Part shown: in pieces, positions 21,501-31,933 of the stretch
Layout: the number at the start of each line of letters is the position of its first letter
Numbering within the stretch: the first letter of the stretch is position 1
Program-made: the position numbers and the translations under genes
Notes under the pieces: model-generated
Seen by the model: the letters and a program-made list of their open reading frames with translations, nothing else
Told to the model about the DNA's origin: nothing
The model's database searches: none
Assembly: GCF_963678635.1 (NCBI RefSeq)
Contig: NC_087070.1
Span: 33,993,955 to 34,053,954 of the forward strand
Length of the DNA: 60,000 nt
DNA from: Symsagittifera roscoffensis
Lineage: Eukaryota; Xenacoelomorpha; Acoela; Convolutidae
Direction of reading: 5' to 3'

Positions 21501-24500
21501 TCGACACGGGAGCAGTCTTGAGCGTCATACCAATCGAAACATGGGAAAAGATGGGCTTTGAAAAAGGTGACTTGATAGACTCGAGAATACGGCTGTCAGC
21601 TGCAAACAAAGGGGCCCTTCGGGTGTTGGGCAGGACGCCGATAATAGCCCTCAATTTGGGGGAACGTAACCTGTGGATGAGCTTCATCGTGGTAGAAAAC
21701 CTAGATGAATCTGACCAATTCATTTTGGGCAGAGACTTCATCAGGAATTTCGACGCAACGATTGATCTAAATAATGCAATGTTCAGGATACGGAACCCGG
21801 ATAGGAGGTACGCAATCAAACCGGTAAATTTAATAATGGCGAATGAAAACAAAGCACCGGTATTCTTGAGTAGGAGAGTGAGGTTAAAAGCTAATGAAGC
21901 GGCAATCGTAAGCTTGAGGATGAAAAATTATAATGAACTAAGTGACAACAAGCAAGTGTGTATAGTTCCGAATCCCAATAGTCAAAGCGCTGCTGTTTTA
22001 GGAAGATCATTTTCGATAACGAAGAGCGGCCTCTGCGTCAGTGTCTTGTTGAATACCCTTGATATACCGATCACGATACAGAGAGGGAGGAAGCTGGGAT
22101 ATGCTTTACCGGTTAAAACTCGATATGAAACAATTGAAAACTCAAAACAAAATGAAGTTGTTGATTGTCCCAACCACAGGGACAAAATTTGTATCTTGAG
22201 ACGATTGCAGAGAATAAAAGATTCTTTAGGTCTTATCAAATCACTTAAGTCAGAAACGGACGATGGGCTTTCGAGCTGTTCGAACTTTCCAGAGCGACCC
22301 ACACCAGATGAAATGCAAACTGATAAACCGGTTCTGCCGGAGATTGAACATCTAAGGGGCAAACTGAAAGATGAACAGCTCGAAGCTATCAAGGACGTAC
22401 TAGAGCGGAACGAGGAGGTTTTTTCAAGGCATAAGGCGGATATCGGTTGTTGTAATTTTGTTGAACATGAAATAGAACTTGAGGAAAACGCGGTACCACA
22501 CAGGGAGGGAGCGAGGCGCATGACCCCACACAAATCGGACGCGTGTAGAAAAGAAATCGAAACGTTACTAGAGTATGACATGATAGAACCATCCAAGTCA
22601 CCGTGGGCGTGTGGAGTAGTGATGGCCAAAAAGAAAGGCGAGCAGTTAAGGTTTTGTTGTGACTTTCGATACCTGAACTCCGTCACGGTGAAGGATGCCT
22701 ATCCCATACCTAGAATTGATGAGAGCCTCTCGAAGTTAGGTGATGCGAAATTTTTTACGACTCTTGATTTAGGCTCGGCCTTTTGGCAGGTACCATTAAG
22801 GAAGCAAGACAGGGACAAGACAGGGTTCGCCTGCGAGTTGGGTCTGTTTCAATGGAAACGGATGCCGTTTGGACTCTGCAATGCAACAGCCACGTTTCAG
22901 CGGCTGATGGCACACGCGTTGATAGGCGTGACGAAGAAGTACGGCAACCTGGTAATGTGCTACGTGGACGACGTGGTAATAGCAACGCCAACACTAGAAG
23001 ACCACATCGAGAGGCTTGACGAGGTGTTCGCGTGCATGAAAAGATCGGGGCTGAAGTGTAAACCATCAAAGTGCGAGATACTCAAGGACTCGATTAAATA
23101 CTTGGGCAGGATGGTAGATAAACACGGTATCAGACCTGACCCAGACGCCGTGGAAGCAGTCCTAACCTGGAAATCACCGAAGACGGAGCACCAGCTGATG
23201 AGCTTCCTGGGTTTCGCCAACTATTATAGAGAATTCATCAAGGGCTATGCGGACAAGGTATACCCGATGCAACAATTAATGAGACATAAGGGCAAGAAGT
23301 TCACGTGGAACAACGCGGCAGAAGAGTCATTCCAGAGAATAAAGAAAGAGCTGTGTGAGGCACCAGTACTGGGTATGCCGACTGAGAAGGGGATGTACGT
23401 GCTAGACACGGATGCGTCAGTAGTCGCTATTTCTGGGATTCTCCATCAAGAACAAGAATGGAATGGGAAGACAGTCTTGAGACCAATAGCATACGGGAGC
23501 AAGGTCCTAAGTGACACAGAAATGAAGTACGGAGCACCGAAAGCAGAGATGTTCGCGGTGGTCACCTTTGTCGAAAAATACAGAGCATACTTAGGCAGTG
23601 AGCCCTTCAAGCTGCGAGTCGACAACCGAGCACTAAGCTGGCTGAAAACGTACTCAATGGACCAGAGCTATATTGGGAGGTGGATAGTTCGCTTGGATGG
23701 ATACAACATGATAATTGAGCACAGAACACGAGATAAACATCAAAATGCTGACAGCTTGAGTAAGAAGACGGAGTTCTACGAGAGGCAAGAACAAAGAGAG
23801 GCGGACAGACCTGAGATCAAAGACGGCTTCTCCTTTATGGACAAAGAAACGTACGACAGTCTTCCACTCACGAGATGGCTGGACAAATCAGGCAAACCGA
23901 TTGAAGATCATCCCGAATTGCCGAAAGAGCCTCTTGAAAAGACCATCTTGAAGAAAAGCAGAGGGATTCCGATAGGAATAATGCTCAAGTCCAAGATCGT
24001 GAGGGAAACACTCAAGGCAAAAGGTTATGATCTCATCCAGGTAGAGGAGGGAACGGTCCGAATAGATGAAGACTTAATGAGGTTGCTTGAGAAACTATCA
24101 GATGACAAGCCCGTGATCCAAGGGAAAGGTCAGGAGGCACCGGAACTAACCATACTTCGGAGAGAAGAAACAGTGAACAATACTGACGTCTCAAAAGGAA
24201 GCATCACTGATAGCAAGGAAGTTGCGCGATCACTAGTTGAAAAAATCCCCGAAAAAATTCTGGAACAGACAAAAGTCAGGGATAAGAAAGTAACATTCAG
24301 AGAAGAAGTTGAACACCTGGGACTAGATCAAGAGTCCGGGGAGTGGTCCAGATTCATGGAAGAAGACGAAACCGGAGAAGGGAAATTGTCCGGGGAGCGT
24401 GAAGAATGGGATGAAGACTCGGATGAGAGCAGCGAAGACCAAGACAGTCTATGCATGATACTGGCGGAAGAGAAGATAAGACAGCACGACAGGGAGTTAC

Positions 24501-27019
24501 AGACGGATCCATCTTCAGGGACGTACAATCTGGAAATACAAGAGGTACGAGGTGGTGAAGAGCTCGAGAAAATAGCAGTTTCAAGAAAACCACTAAGGGA
24601 ACTATCGTGCAACTCAAACGTCAGAACGAATCTGGTACCAGAAGACGACATGAAAATCGTGAAAAGGATGATATGTGTGAAGCTGAGCGATGACATCCAC
24701 AACCCTGGTGAAGTGAATGGACAGATCATGGCGCTAAAGGAGCACGTTAAGGCGAGATACAGGCTGTCTGACCTAATAAGGGCCCAGAAGAATGACAAAA
24801 TGACAAGTAACCTCTCCAAATGGATCCATTCGGGAGTCAAGGAGAAGGGGGAACTTGAGGAAGACAGCTACAAGATCTTGAGCCAGTTCTACAAAGAAAA
24901 GAGAGACTTACTTTATCACACAGCTGAAGGGGTGGTAGCGTGCAAGAGAAGAGATGAGGAAAAAATATTACACAAACACAACCTCATCATACTACCACCA
25001 TTGTACCAAACGGAGGTGCTTTTCAGATCACACGACCAGATGGGCCACCAGGGTATAGATAAAGTACAACAAAGGATACTTCACAGGTTCGACTGGCCGG
25101 GAATGAGAAAAGCTTGCGAGAGATGGGTGAATGCCTGCCTAGCATGCCTTCAAGTAAAAGACCCAAGGAAGATGAAGTTTCCCCTCAAGTCTGTCGAAAG
25201 TTCGGAATTCAATGAAGTGGTGCAGATAGACCATCAGAAAATCTGCATGACGGAGTCGGGTTATAACCAAATACTAGTTATAATAGATCACTTCACCAAG
25301 TTGGCGGAAGCGGTTCCGTGCCAGACAGCCTCAGCAGAGGAGACATGTGATCACCTGATAACGCATTGGATATCGCGGTATGGTTGTCCAATGACTTTCC
25401 AGTCGGACAACGGCAAGGCTTTTGTGGGGGACTTGACAAAAGAATTGATGAAGAGATCACACATTGCTCAAGCGCACTCGACGACCTATCATCCACAGAC
25501 CAATGGGTTGGTAGAGAGACAGAACAGGACACTGGTCAACATGCTCAGGGTGTACTGCTCGAGATACATGACGGACTGGGACAAGTACCTGCCACAGGTA
25601 GTAGGAGCCTATAATAGTACTCAGCACTCAACGACGGGTATCAGTCCTTTCATGATGTTGACAGGCAGGGAAAGGGCAATGCCTATAACATTCTTCTACC
25701 CGGAGTACGAGGGGAAGAGGACGTCACCTCAAGCATACGTGAAGGAAGCGATCAAAAGACAACAAGAGCTAAACGAGCTATGTCGGAGAAACACGGCGCA
25801 AGCGCAAATGAGGCAACGCAAGAAATATGACGAAAAGATACTAAGAGCAAAACCATACGAAGTGGGCCAATACGTGTGGGTCTTCCAAAATGTCATACCG
25901 CCCAAGGGAACAAAGAAACTACTCAAGAAATGGAGAGGAACGTTCATGATTACGGAAGTACATCAACAAGGACGGTTCTATCGCTTGAGTACAGGGCGAG
26001 CAGCACATTACGAAAATCTGAAGCCTCATGTCCCGTCCCCGGAGGACTGGTGCCTACCAAAAGACATGGAAGGTCTTGAGTACCTGGTGGTGGAACCAGC
26101 GTGCGAAGTGAATGAGAAAGGCACTAGAGAGAAAAATGATGGTAATGAGAACTTGAGTTTGGACGACAACGAAAAGATAGAAGTGGAGTCGGATGCAGGT
26201 TCATTTGTAGAAGAAGACTGGAACGACCCAGAGCAAAACGAGGTACCGAAGTGGATGGAGCCGGATCGACCAACACCACCGGAAACCAGGACTGGCAATC
26301 GTAAACGCACAGGCATGAGGTACAATAGGTACGGGGATGACTTCTTGATCGATAAGATACAGCCAGACAAGTTGGGCGATGAACTACTAAGCGCAGGCGA
26401 ACTGGAGGCCGGAGAGGAATGGCAGGTCATTGACGATGGTGGACATTATCCGCAGGATGATTACTCGACGCCAGAATTGGAGACGGATCTCGAACAGAGT
26501 GAGATAGAAAGGAGGGAGAACACGAACTTGAGGATTCTAGAGTGGATGCGTGATGTCAAGGACGAGAGCCGCGAAGGACAAAGCATTCAGCAAATCGATG
26601 TATCAGCAGCAAATTACATGAAGACAGAGGACCCTCTTTTCGGATGGACAGCAACAGACAGGCCACTGGACATCCCTAAGGACAATTCAGACCCGACTAC
26701 ATCGACGGGGACGTCGATAAATATTTTTGTCCGGGGAGTGGGGGTAGGACTTACCCACACCGAAAATTTGATGATAAAGAAGCTCAAGGAAGTGAGGGAA
26801 ACAAGCGGATTGGAACTGGAGGAAGAAGAACCAGAGCCTACCATAGGAAGGAATTTCAAAACGAAATTCGAAATACCCAATGAATACTCAGAGAACATCA
26901 TGATAACGGATAGCGACTTCATCCTGTCAAACAGGACCAGCGCGATCTGCATCACGGCGGACATGAGTTTCAAATCAAGATTGGAGGATTTTGGAGAGAG
27001 CACGCCAACGGCGAATTGA
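18536..27019 (+). CDS. Gag-Pol polyprotein of copy 1 (Ty3/Gypsy-like), 2827 aa
   Basis: Single open frame from ATG 18536 to TGA 27017, with Gag and Pol fused without a frameshift. In order: acidic N-terminus; coiled coil about 200-305; Retrotrans_gag-like capsid about 435-600; two CCHC knuckles (C-x2-C-x4-H-x4-C) at 631 and 683; a retropepsin-like domain lacking the catalytic Asp (LLTRGG near 892); an active retropepsin with DTGA at 990 and ILGRDF; RT about 1320-1530 with YVDD at 1476; RNase H from about 1619 (DTDAS); a charged linker with SGE motifs; integrase HHCC about 2145-2210 and D2232, D2291, E2327 (35 residues between the last two); GPY/F-like module; FVRGVGVGL segment; and the truncated start of a macro-like domain. 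All catalytic residues checked are present, so RT and integrase could be active. The last eight codons come from a deletion junction. Confidence 0.95.
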   Translation: MRRSRVPVLEKRSSGSNTKYNSSLRGTTSTGPKITKKNFSVNMVSTRSTAENRAKEGTEGERVEPTIEIDLETPDQSVDETRKMATESTPMPNAEEPNQKPIEFSPIDDAEDAIGNTEETVKEDSQVKRTSFTEKLGIMFGIKTKENVTEEPKAERARTFGTVSTKTSEANPREEQAKAEATAEERPTADHEETTIELGDLLAKLNQIDKRLKHSEEDREVIKKEIRYNKHEYLDSYFNLAKATDERLKEMSDKVEATNEEREKNIKTDMQQLKNRYDDVNSQLGSLERRMDTMSKSQAESSCAIQAKLDAILRGSTPRERPAADRTQGTRVDFVEPQRNKRQSTPLPLTRDAISIAPTAAKTIMKNGTSNTTTAPGDSTANSNTGPDAMTWASTWEMMNRTLEAFATRNTDSSDRREGKSRKTFKKPKEFKDDSDGCIDTWVEVMRLHLEQDNLSDERQACTAILSNLEGTALKCVVGKKEEERDTADKIFEILLNRFGSGMKGHQAMMRFEKRRQRDDESIDRFLDDLESLRRRSDPEESTNRRNFSIASKFIDGVKSDDLRTMLATYYTLSKDSAPTPEEMRQNSREYMLMKPKKYSYSENRNTQGGSQPQRSSWYKPRDDMDKRRSCANCGSADHHVADCTTYKQGMKSLGYAPDEEDMSQMEEHEYYNGLIIKIGARCFFCNQEGHFRMDCPLFWEAVKDQNHPKHKLALAAVQNQRNRQNEFESRNLGAPNTELPTKTVKAVTHVSGALESAAGSSLEINYEKAATEAIAKVKQDLAAKEIEQRLKLEIERQNFNEALTGSNSIPEARTGSMKTGNCNTVKMVTGKPFGISKIGARIMSIITVGGHEVTRNLSEPSDQTIMHIDVYADYLSGISPQTTSRALRALLTRGGSKSVRVDNRYTEAYGPHEVMLNIDGINIYTKTMITCDEDLIGQIYVGKEELKVRSIGHCAMLEEDAMHIGTEADVTGHVLDINGKKTQLRGLLDTGAVLSVIPIETWEKMGFEKGDLIDSRIRLSAANKGALRVLGRTPIIALNLGERNLWMSFIVVENLDESDQFILGRDFIRNFDATIDLNNAMFRIRNPDRRYAIKPVNLIMANENKAPVFLSRRVRLKANEAAIVSLRMKNYNELSDNKQVCIVPNPNSQSAAVLGRSFSITKSGLCVSVLLNTLDIPITIQRGRKLGYALPVKTRYETIENSKQNEVVDCPNHRDKICILRRLQRIKDSLGLIKSLKSETDDGLSSCSNFPERPTPDEMQTDKPVLPEIEHLRGKLKDEQLEAIKDVLERNEEVFSRHKADIGCCNFVEHEIELEENAVPHREGARRMTPHKSDACRKEIETLLEYDMIEPSKSPWACGVVMAKKKGEQLRFCCDFRYLNSVTVKDAYPIPRIDESLSKLGDAKFFTTLDLGSAFWQVPLRKQDRDKTGFACELGLFQWKRMPFGLCNATATFQRLMAHALIGVTKKYGNLVMCYVDDVVIATPTLEDHIERLDEVFACMKRSGLKCKPSKCEILKDSIKYLGRMVDKHGIRPDPDAVEAVLTWKSPKTEHQLMSFLGFANYYREFIKGYADKVYPMQQLMRHKGKKFTWNNAAEESFQRIKKELCEAPVLGMPTEKGMYVLDTDASVVAISGILHQEQEWNGKTVLRPIAYGSKVLSDTEMKYGAPKAEMFAVVTFVEKYRAYLGSEPFKLRVDNRALSWLKTYSMDQSYIGRWIVRLDGYNMIIEHRTRDKHQNADSLSKKTEFYERQEQREADRPEIKDGFSFMDKETYDSLPLTRWLDKSGKPIEDHPELPKEPLEKTILKKSRGIPIGIMLKSKIVRETLKAKGYDLIQVEEGTVRIDEDLMRLLEKLSDDKPVIQGKGQEAPELTILRREETVNNTDVSKGSITDSKEVARSLVEKIPEKILEQTKVRDKKVTFREEVEHLGLDQESGEWSRFMEEDETGEGKLSGEREEWDEDSDESSEDQDSLCMILAEEKIRQHDRELQTDPSSGTYNLEIQEVRGGEELEKIAVSRKPLRELSCNSNVRTNLVPEDDMKIVKRMICVKLSDDIHNPGEVNGQIMALKEHVKARYRLSDLIRAQKNDKMTSNLSKWIHSGVKEKGELEEDSYKILSQFYKEKRDLLYHTAEGVVACKRRDEEKILHKHNLIILPPLYQTEVLFRSHDQMGHQGIDKVQQRILHRFDWPGMRKACERWVNACLACLQVKDPRKMKFPLKSVESSEFNEVVQIDHQKICMTESGYNQILVIIDHFTKLAEAVPCQTASAEETCDHLITHWISRYGCPMTFQSDNGKAFVGDLTKELMKRSHIAQAHSTTYHPQTNGLVERQNRTLVNMLRVYCSRYMTDWDKYLPQVVGAYNSTQHSTTGISPFMMLTGRERAMPITFFYPEYEGKRTSPQAYVKEAIKRQQELNELCRRNTAQAQMRQRKKYDEKILRAKPYEVGQYVWVFQNVIPPKGTKKLLKKWRGTFMITEVHQQGRFYRLSTGRAAHYENLKPHVPSPEDWCLPKDMEGLEYLVVEPACEVNEKGTREKNDGNENLSLDDNEKIEVESDAGSFVEEDWNDPEQNEVPKWMEPDRPTPPETRTGNRKRTGMRYNRYGDDFLIDKIQPDKLGDELLSAGELEAGEEWQVIDDGGHYPQDDYSTPELETDLEQSEIERRENTNLRILEWMRDVKDESREGQSIQQIDVSAANYMKTEDPLFGWTATDRPLDIPKDNSDPTTSTGTSINIFVRGVGVGLTHTENLMIKKLKEVRETSGLELEEEEPEPTIGRNFKTKFEIPNEYSENIMITDSDFILSNRTSAICITADMSFKSRLEDFGESTPTAN
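24335..24344 (+). promoter_or_regulatory. PPT-like motif in pol linker, copy 1
   Basis: TCCGGGGAGT, identical to the ten bases that precede the 3' LTR. A second, shorter match (TCCGGGGAG) is at 24389-24397. Both lie between RNase H and integrase and are read as SGE codons. Confidence 0.5.
26702..26770 (+). promoter_or_regulatory. Conserved internal PPT-like block, copy 1
   Basis: GGGGACGTCGAT, a T-rich box, TCCGGGGAGT (26730-26739), then GGGGGTAGGACTTACCCACAC. It is almost identical to 43138-43205 in copy 2, although the surrounding coding DNA of the two copies has diverged far more. The pattern GGGAC..GAT...TCCGGGGAGT also describes the real PPT. This suggests an internal plus-strand primer site, but that is an inference. 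Confidence 0.6.
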
Positions 27020-30000
27020 AGACTAGGAGAGATTACGAGATTCTCAAGTTCTTGAGTCCTTGCTGGGAGAGAGAATTCTTGGCAGGAGTGTTCGGCACCA
27101 CGGCGACTATCTTCGGAGCCTTCGTACAGGAGATACTGGGCATGTCCATCAGCCTGCTCTTGGCCCTGTATTTGGTTTACCCCAGATACTTGTTCAACAT
27201 GGGCCCAGCATACATGTTTAGTCGAGGAGTGGAGACACTTCGAGTTGATGGGTATCTGGCACTAGTACTCTTGACCCATGGGGAATTGGTATCGTTTCAT
27301 CGGTTAATGGAATATGGAGAACCTCTGTCTATGGGGAGAGTCCACACGAGCATTGAAACCAGCTCCTACAAGTGTGCCGCAGGGTTGAAGACACTGCTGG
27401 TGCAATACCTCATGATGCAGAATCGATACATGACGGGTGAAGATGAGAACCCAACCTCGAGAGAAGAATGGGAGAAGGCGAACAGAGGGATGCCTCTGTT
27501 GACGGACCTGTGCCTGGCAATGAGGTCGGACCCAATGGGGATAATCCGGGGTCTAGAGGAGGTGGTGACCTGCATCTATGGTCCAGCAGTGACGTACGCG
27601 TTTCCAGATCCCCTGGTGATAACGTATCGTCACTCGGTGACGCACTTGAGTCTCATCAGCGTACTGGATGGTACAGCGCTGAATTGGTGTCAGCAGGAGG
27701 TGCTCAGGGCGTATGAGCAACACGGTACTCTTCGGAAAAGTGAAAGATGCCGAGATGATGGTGTGCAACTTCAGGGGACAAATGCAATGTAGAATGGGAG
27801 GCAAGCGAGAGGGCCCCATTGAAATGTATCCAAAGTTTTGGAACCTAAACCCATTGACGGCCAACGGACGAGAAGTCTTGAGAATCCCCGCCTGGAAGGA
27901 GTGCTTTGCACTAATCAAGAGGGAGCTGGAGGCCATAATGGAGAAAGAAATCCTGCCAGCCACCATGCCTGAGTTCCCGACAGTCAGGAGGATGACCTTG
28001 GGAATGAATAGTCCCTTGGTGGTTCCCTCCATAATGGCGAAGATGATGACGGAGGAAACGCAGAGGCATTTCACGGATGGCTGGGATCCCCTGTTCATCG
28101 GCTACACGGCGGCAGTCTACTTCCACACCAGCGAGAGGAAGGTAAATTCGTGGACGACGCAAGCGAAAAAGAGTAGAGGTTCGCAGCCCCCTGGATATGA
28201 GGTGCGGAAAGTCTTGAGGACTCTTGAGAAGGAAGGACTTGAGAATATGCTACCCATATGGGATGATGGCAGGATGATCGTGATGGAGGGACACGTCGCA
28301 TTGGTGGACGAAATGAAATTTGCCACGAGAAAATACAAGGCACCCTATGGCTTGGAACAAGTAGAAGTGACACAGGAGGGAACAGAACTAGATGCAGCAG
28401 GTCAACTGCATGTAGCCCTGACGGAATATAAAAAGCTGGATCCTACGACACCGTCACCACTGTCTGTAGACACGCCTGGAGACAAGAGGAGTGGACCCGT
28501 TGAGGATCGATTCAAAAGAATTCTCGAGAGAAGTAGAAAAGGAAATAGAGGTTTCCACCAGTTCGACGTCAGAAGAAGACTTCAAGCCTCAGAAGGTAAA
28601 CGTGAAGAGAGGTTCAACGAACGGACAGGTAGGGGAAGTGGAGATCGGCAAAGAATGGATCTCGAAGGCACATCAGGACATGGGCAAACAAGTGACGAGT
28701 GATCCATTGGAGAGGAGCAAGACGAGGAACACTTCCCGGACGTGGTGGGTGGCCCTCGAAACATTGAAGGAAATGGAGGACTGCTTGAAGAAGTTGGACA
28801 GTGGAATAGCTCGCAGGCGACGCAATTGGGCCACCCAGCAAAAAGCCGAGGTTAATAAGATAGAGATGGCAAGTCATCTGAAGAGGTCCTGGCAGAGTTT
28901 GTTGAAGGATCATTTTGAAGAGGCGATGAGAACATCCTCATCAGCACCGCCACTAATGGCGAATCCCTTCGTTAGAACTGCGGGACAATTAATGTTCACC
29001 TGGAGTCTGGTGGGAATAGAGTTGGAGACATTGACCTCGTATGACAGGCTGAAGTTGGGAAGCAAGAAGCTAGAGGTGTATCAGGCACTGATGCAACACG
29101 TGGCCAGGGACAATTCAGGCTTGAGCCTGGCTAGAAGAAGAGATGCCACATGTTTCTTGAGATGGACAATGTCAATGATGTCTGATAGCACCATCCTGGC
29201 ATGCCACCAGAGAGCAAGTGGAAGTAAAACCATGGAGAGAAGAGTCTCAACGATCATCTTGAACGTATATCAGAGTACAGGAATAGAGAAAGAAGATGGT
29301 TCCAGACTATCCTTAGAGAACCATCGAAAGCTGGACGAGGTACGGAGGTTCTCTAATAAGAAGTTCGAGGAAGAACATGATGTTCACCGTAACCTGGCCT
29401 CGTCAGAACAGTACTCGAGACTCAGTGAGAAGGGGGAATACCAATATGTGTCTGGAGTGATGGGAATAGCCTACAATCCCTTCTTAGACTCGGAAGCTGG
29501 AGGAGCCCACAGAAACCATGAGGTAGCGGAGCTACTGAAGTTTTGGACAGAAAGAATAATGGAGATAGACGCGGTGGAGAAAGAGGGGCCGAGCCTGGGC
29601 CTGATTCTTGAGAAAACACCAGAGGTGATAAGCATACCGCGCTCAAACAAGAGAGTTGAAGTGAACATGGGCGGTGGAGATGGCTTGTTAACCACGAACT
29701 TGGGAGTGATATGGAAGCTACTAAGACCCTCCTGGTGTCCACATCCCCATGCGAGTCTAATCGAGGAAACCACCGAGCGAGTGAGGTTAGCACCAACGGA
29801 AGATGAAGATCTGGCGAAGTTGAGTGTGCTACATAAGCTAATCACGCCCCAGATGCAAGAGCCAAGCGAAAGGACGAGCGACCCCGGGTCAGCAAAGAAA
29901 TTGGAGCCGGGTAGCTGTCTGGATTCGACGTGTGGGAACGGAGAGCACATCTGCGATGGACGGTCATGCGTCAGAATACTGTCGTTTCAAAAAGAAGACC

Positions 30001-31502
30001 TGGTCACTTGGTTCGAAGACATCACAGAAAGGGAGAAAAGTGAAGTGCAAATAATAGCGGAATGTTACGCGAGAACCACGGTGAATATAGCGACAGCTCT
30101 CGGATTCTTCTCGAGAATGTGTGGTCTGCAGGCACTGGAGAGACTGGAGTCTGAACATCATTTAGTGACGGCGTTGAGCGTAGAATCATGGCCCGGGGTG
30201 TTGCAGGTGACTCAAAAACACATCGGGAGCTGAAAGGTTGGTCTTGAGGCGGAAATGGGATTTCCCATGAGCGAAGCTTATGGCTTGCCATTGAACGCGA
30301 AATCGCTGATAGGGTCAATGATGGCCAACTTGTGCGGAAGTCACTACCCGCTACACATGGCGATGGTGGAAGTGTCCAGCCAGAGAATACTGGTGGACAA
30401 GGCCTTCTCAGTGCCCAAGTGTGTGAGGTTGGCTCGGATGTCGCATCACTCGCACAAGTTGTTGAGAAAAATCAAAGGGACAGTATCAAAAGAATTGAGA
30501 GATGACTTAAGCGAAATCTGGGGAGAAGATCTTCTGAAGTTGGAAAGAGAAAACACGAGCGATCACGAGAGACAAAACGTGATCGGGAAACCTGTGGGAA
30601 GTACTCCGAACCTGGAAGACAACGACACGATACACGAGAAAATGATGGAGCTTGAGCCTCTCTTGGAAGCCTCAGGGGAGCGTAATCTCAGGAGCATTGA
30701 GATCTCTCATGGGGAATGCCCATGCCACTGCTTGGCACAAACGGTGTGGTATCCAGATCACAAGAACCTTTGCCTGGTGTGGGATGTGGAAGAGATTCGG
30801 TCGATCGGACTACCGGATCACCGGCAGAAGGTGACGCTCTTAGTAGTGAGTACGATGTTAGCTCTGAGATGGATAGAAGAGAATATAACGAAGTATCGGG
30901 AGGCGACGACGCCAACGGCTGAGTCAATATACGCGATAGACTACAGCAGGAGACTCGAGTTGTTTGAGACTGCGTGCAAAGTATTCGCCATACCGACGGA
31001 AGTCAGGCACGTATGGAGTCGCTTGAGGTACTTTCCATGGTTTCGGGCGACACTGACGTCTTGGTTGTACATGACAACGAAAGATCACATGAGAAAACAT
31101 CAAAAAGAGTATCGACAGTTCCAGGCCGAGATTGGGCCGGAAGCTTTCAAGAGACCCCTGCTAACCCATCGTAATGCGATCACGACAGGATGGAAAAGAG
31201 TGGGTAAGATGTCTAGAGACAATACCAAAGCGAGGGAGTCGATACTAGAGGAAGACCTGGCGAAGAACGTGAGCTTGAGCCTGCACAACTCCTTTTGCTT
31301 GAACCGAGAAGCTAGGGTGAAGGCACTACCCAACCAAGCAAAGAGATTGCAGGAGCAGAGAGAATGGATGCGATCCCATGAACAGCTGAAGGCTTGGGAG
31401 GAGATTGTGATTAGTTCCGATGATGAAGAGGAACTGTTGAGACAGTTTGCCGCATCTAGCACTTCAGGATGCAGTACCTCCAAGGTGAAGAGCACGAGAT
31501 GA
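27016..31502 (+). pseudogene. Broken ORF3 remnant of copy 1
   Basis: Corresponds to the downstream half of the copy 2 ORF3. Pieces: 27020-27792 (frame overlapping the end of gag-pol), 27713-28702, 28491-30230 and 30234-31502. Breaks are a deletion junction at about 27000-27020, an indel near 27715, another frame change around 28500-28700 and an in-frame TGA at 30231-30233 where copy 2 has TGG. Conserved stretches shared with copy 2 include GMPLLTDL, PSWCPHP, a C-x9-H-x-C-x4-C cluster near 29920, FSVPKCVRLARMS, PCHCLAQT.WYP, LVWDVEE and NVSL.LHNSFC. About 400 codons of the low-complexity linker of copy 2 are missing. No homology to a known family is recognised for this half. Confidence 0.8.
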
Positions 31503-31933
31503 ATGGGCAAATCGGATGGATCTTGAGTCTTGAGAGGGAAGGGGGGCTTGAGCGTGGATCTGAGTGAAACTTGGATTCACGAAAAAGAAATTTTAACAAA
31601 GCAAATATTGTTACTAATATACTATATTTATTATATAAATCGAAAATGCTGCATGACAATTTCCTGATTGAATAGGACAAAAGAGATTTTAAAATGATTG
31701 GCTTGAAAAGCGAAAATTCAAGGGTGCAGGTGTATGCAGATTTTGGTTGCTGTTTAGCAATAGTGTGAAAATTTTAAATGGCTGTGAATTTTGGGGTGTA
31801 GATAAGCTTAAATCTGCTGCAAACTTCTGTAAATGACCACTGGCACTGTATCTTGAGCAACACTCGGTTTTTCTGGGACTCACTGGCAGAAGACAGCGCG
31901 CGATGAGGACATCGATCTCGAGTCCGGGGAGTA
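31503..31933 (+). promoter_or_regulatory. 3' untranslated region and PPT, copy 1
   Basis: 431 bases with no ORF. The end, GAGGACATCGATCTCGAG then TCCGGGGAGTA (31923-31933), abuts the LTR and matches the end of copy 2 at 55286-55296, so it is the plus-strand primer (PPT) region. Confidence 0.8.

Noticed and set aside
19426-26430. Minus-strand ORFs opposite gag-pol
   Set aside because: Composition shadows of a strongly coding plus strand; no recognisable domain.
27016-27100. New gene starting at TTG 27016
   Set aside because: Non-ATG start at a deletion junction; it is a cut piece of ORF3.
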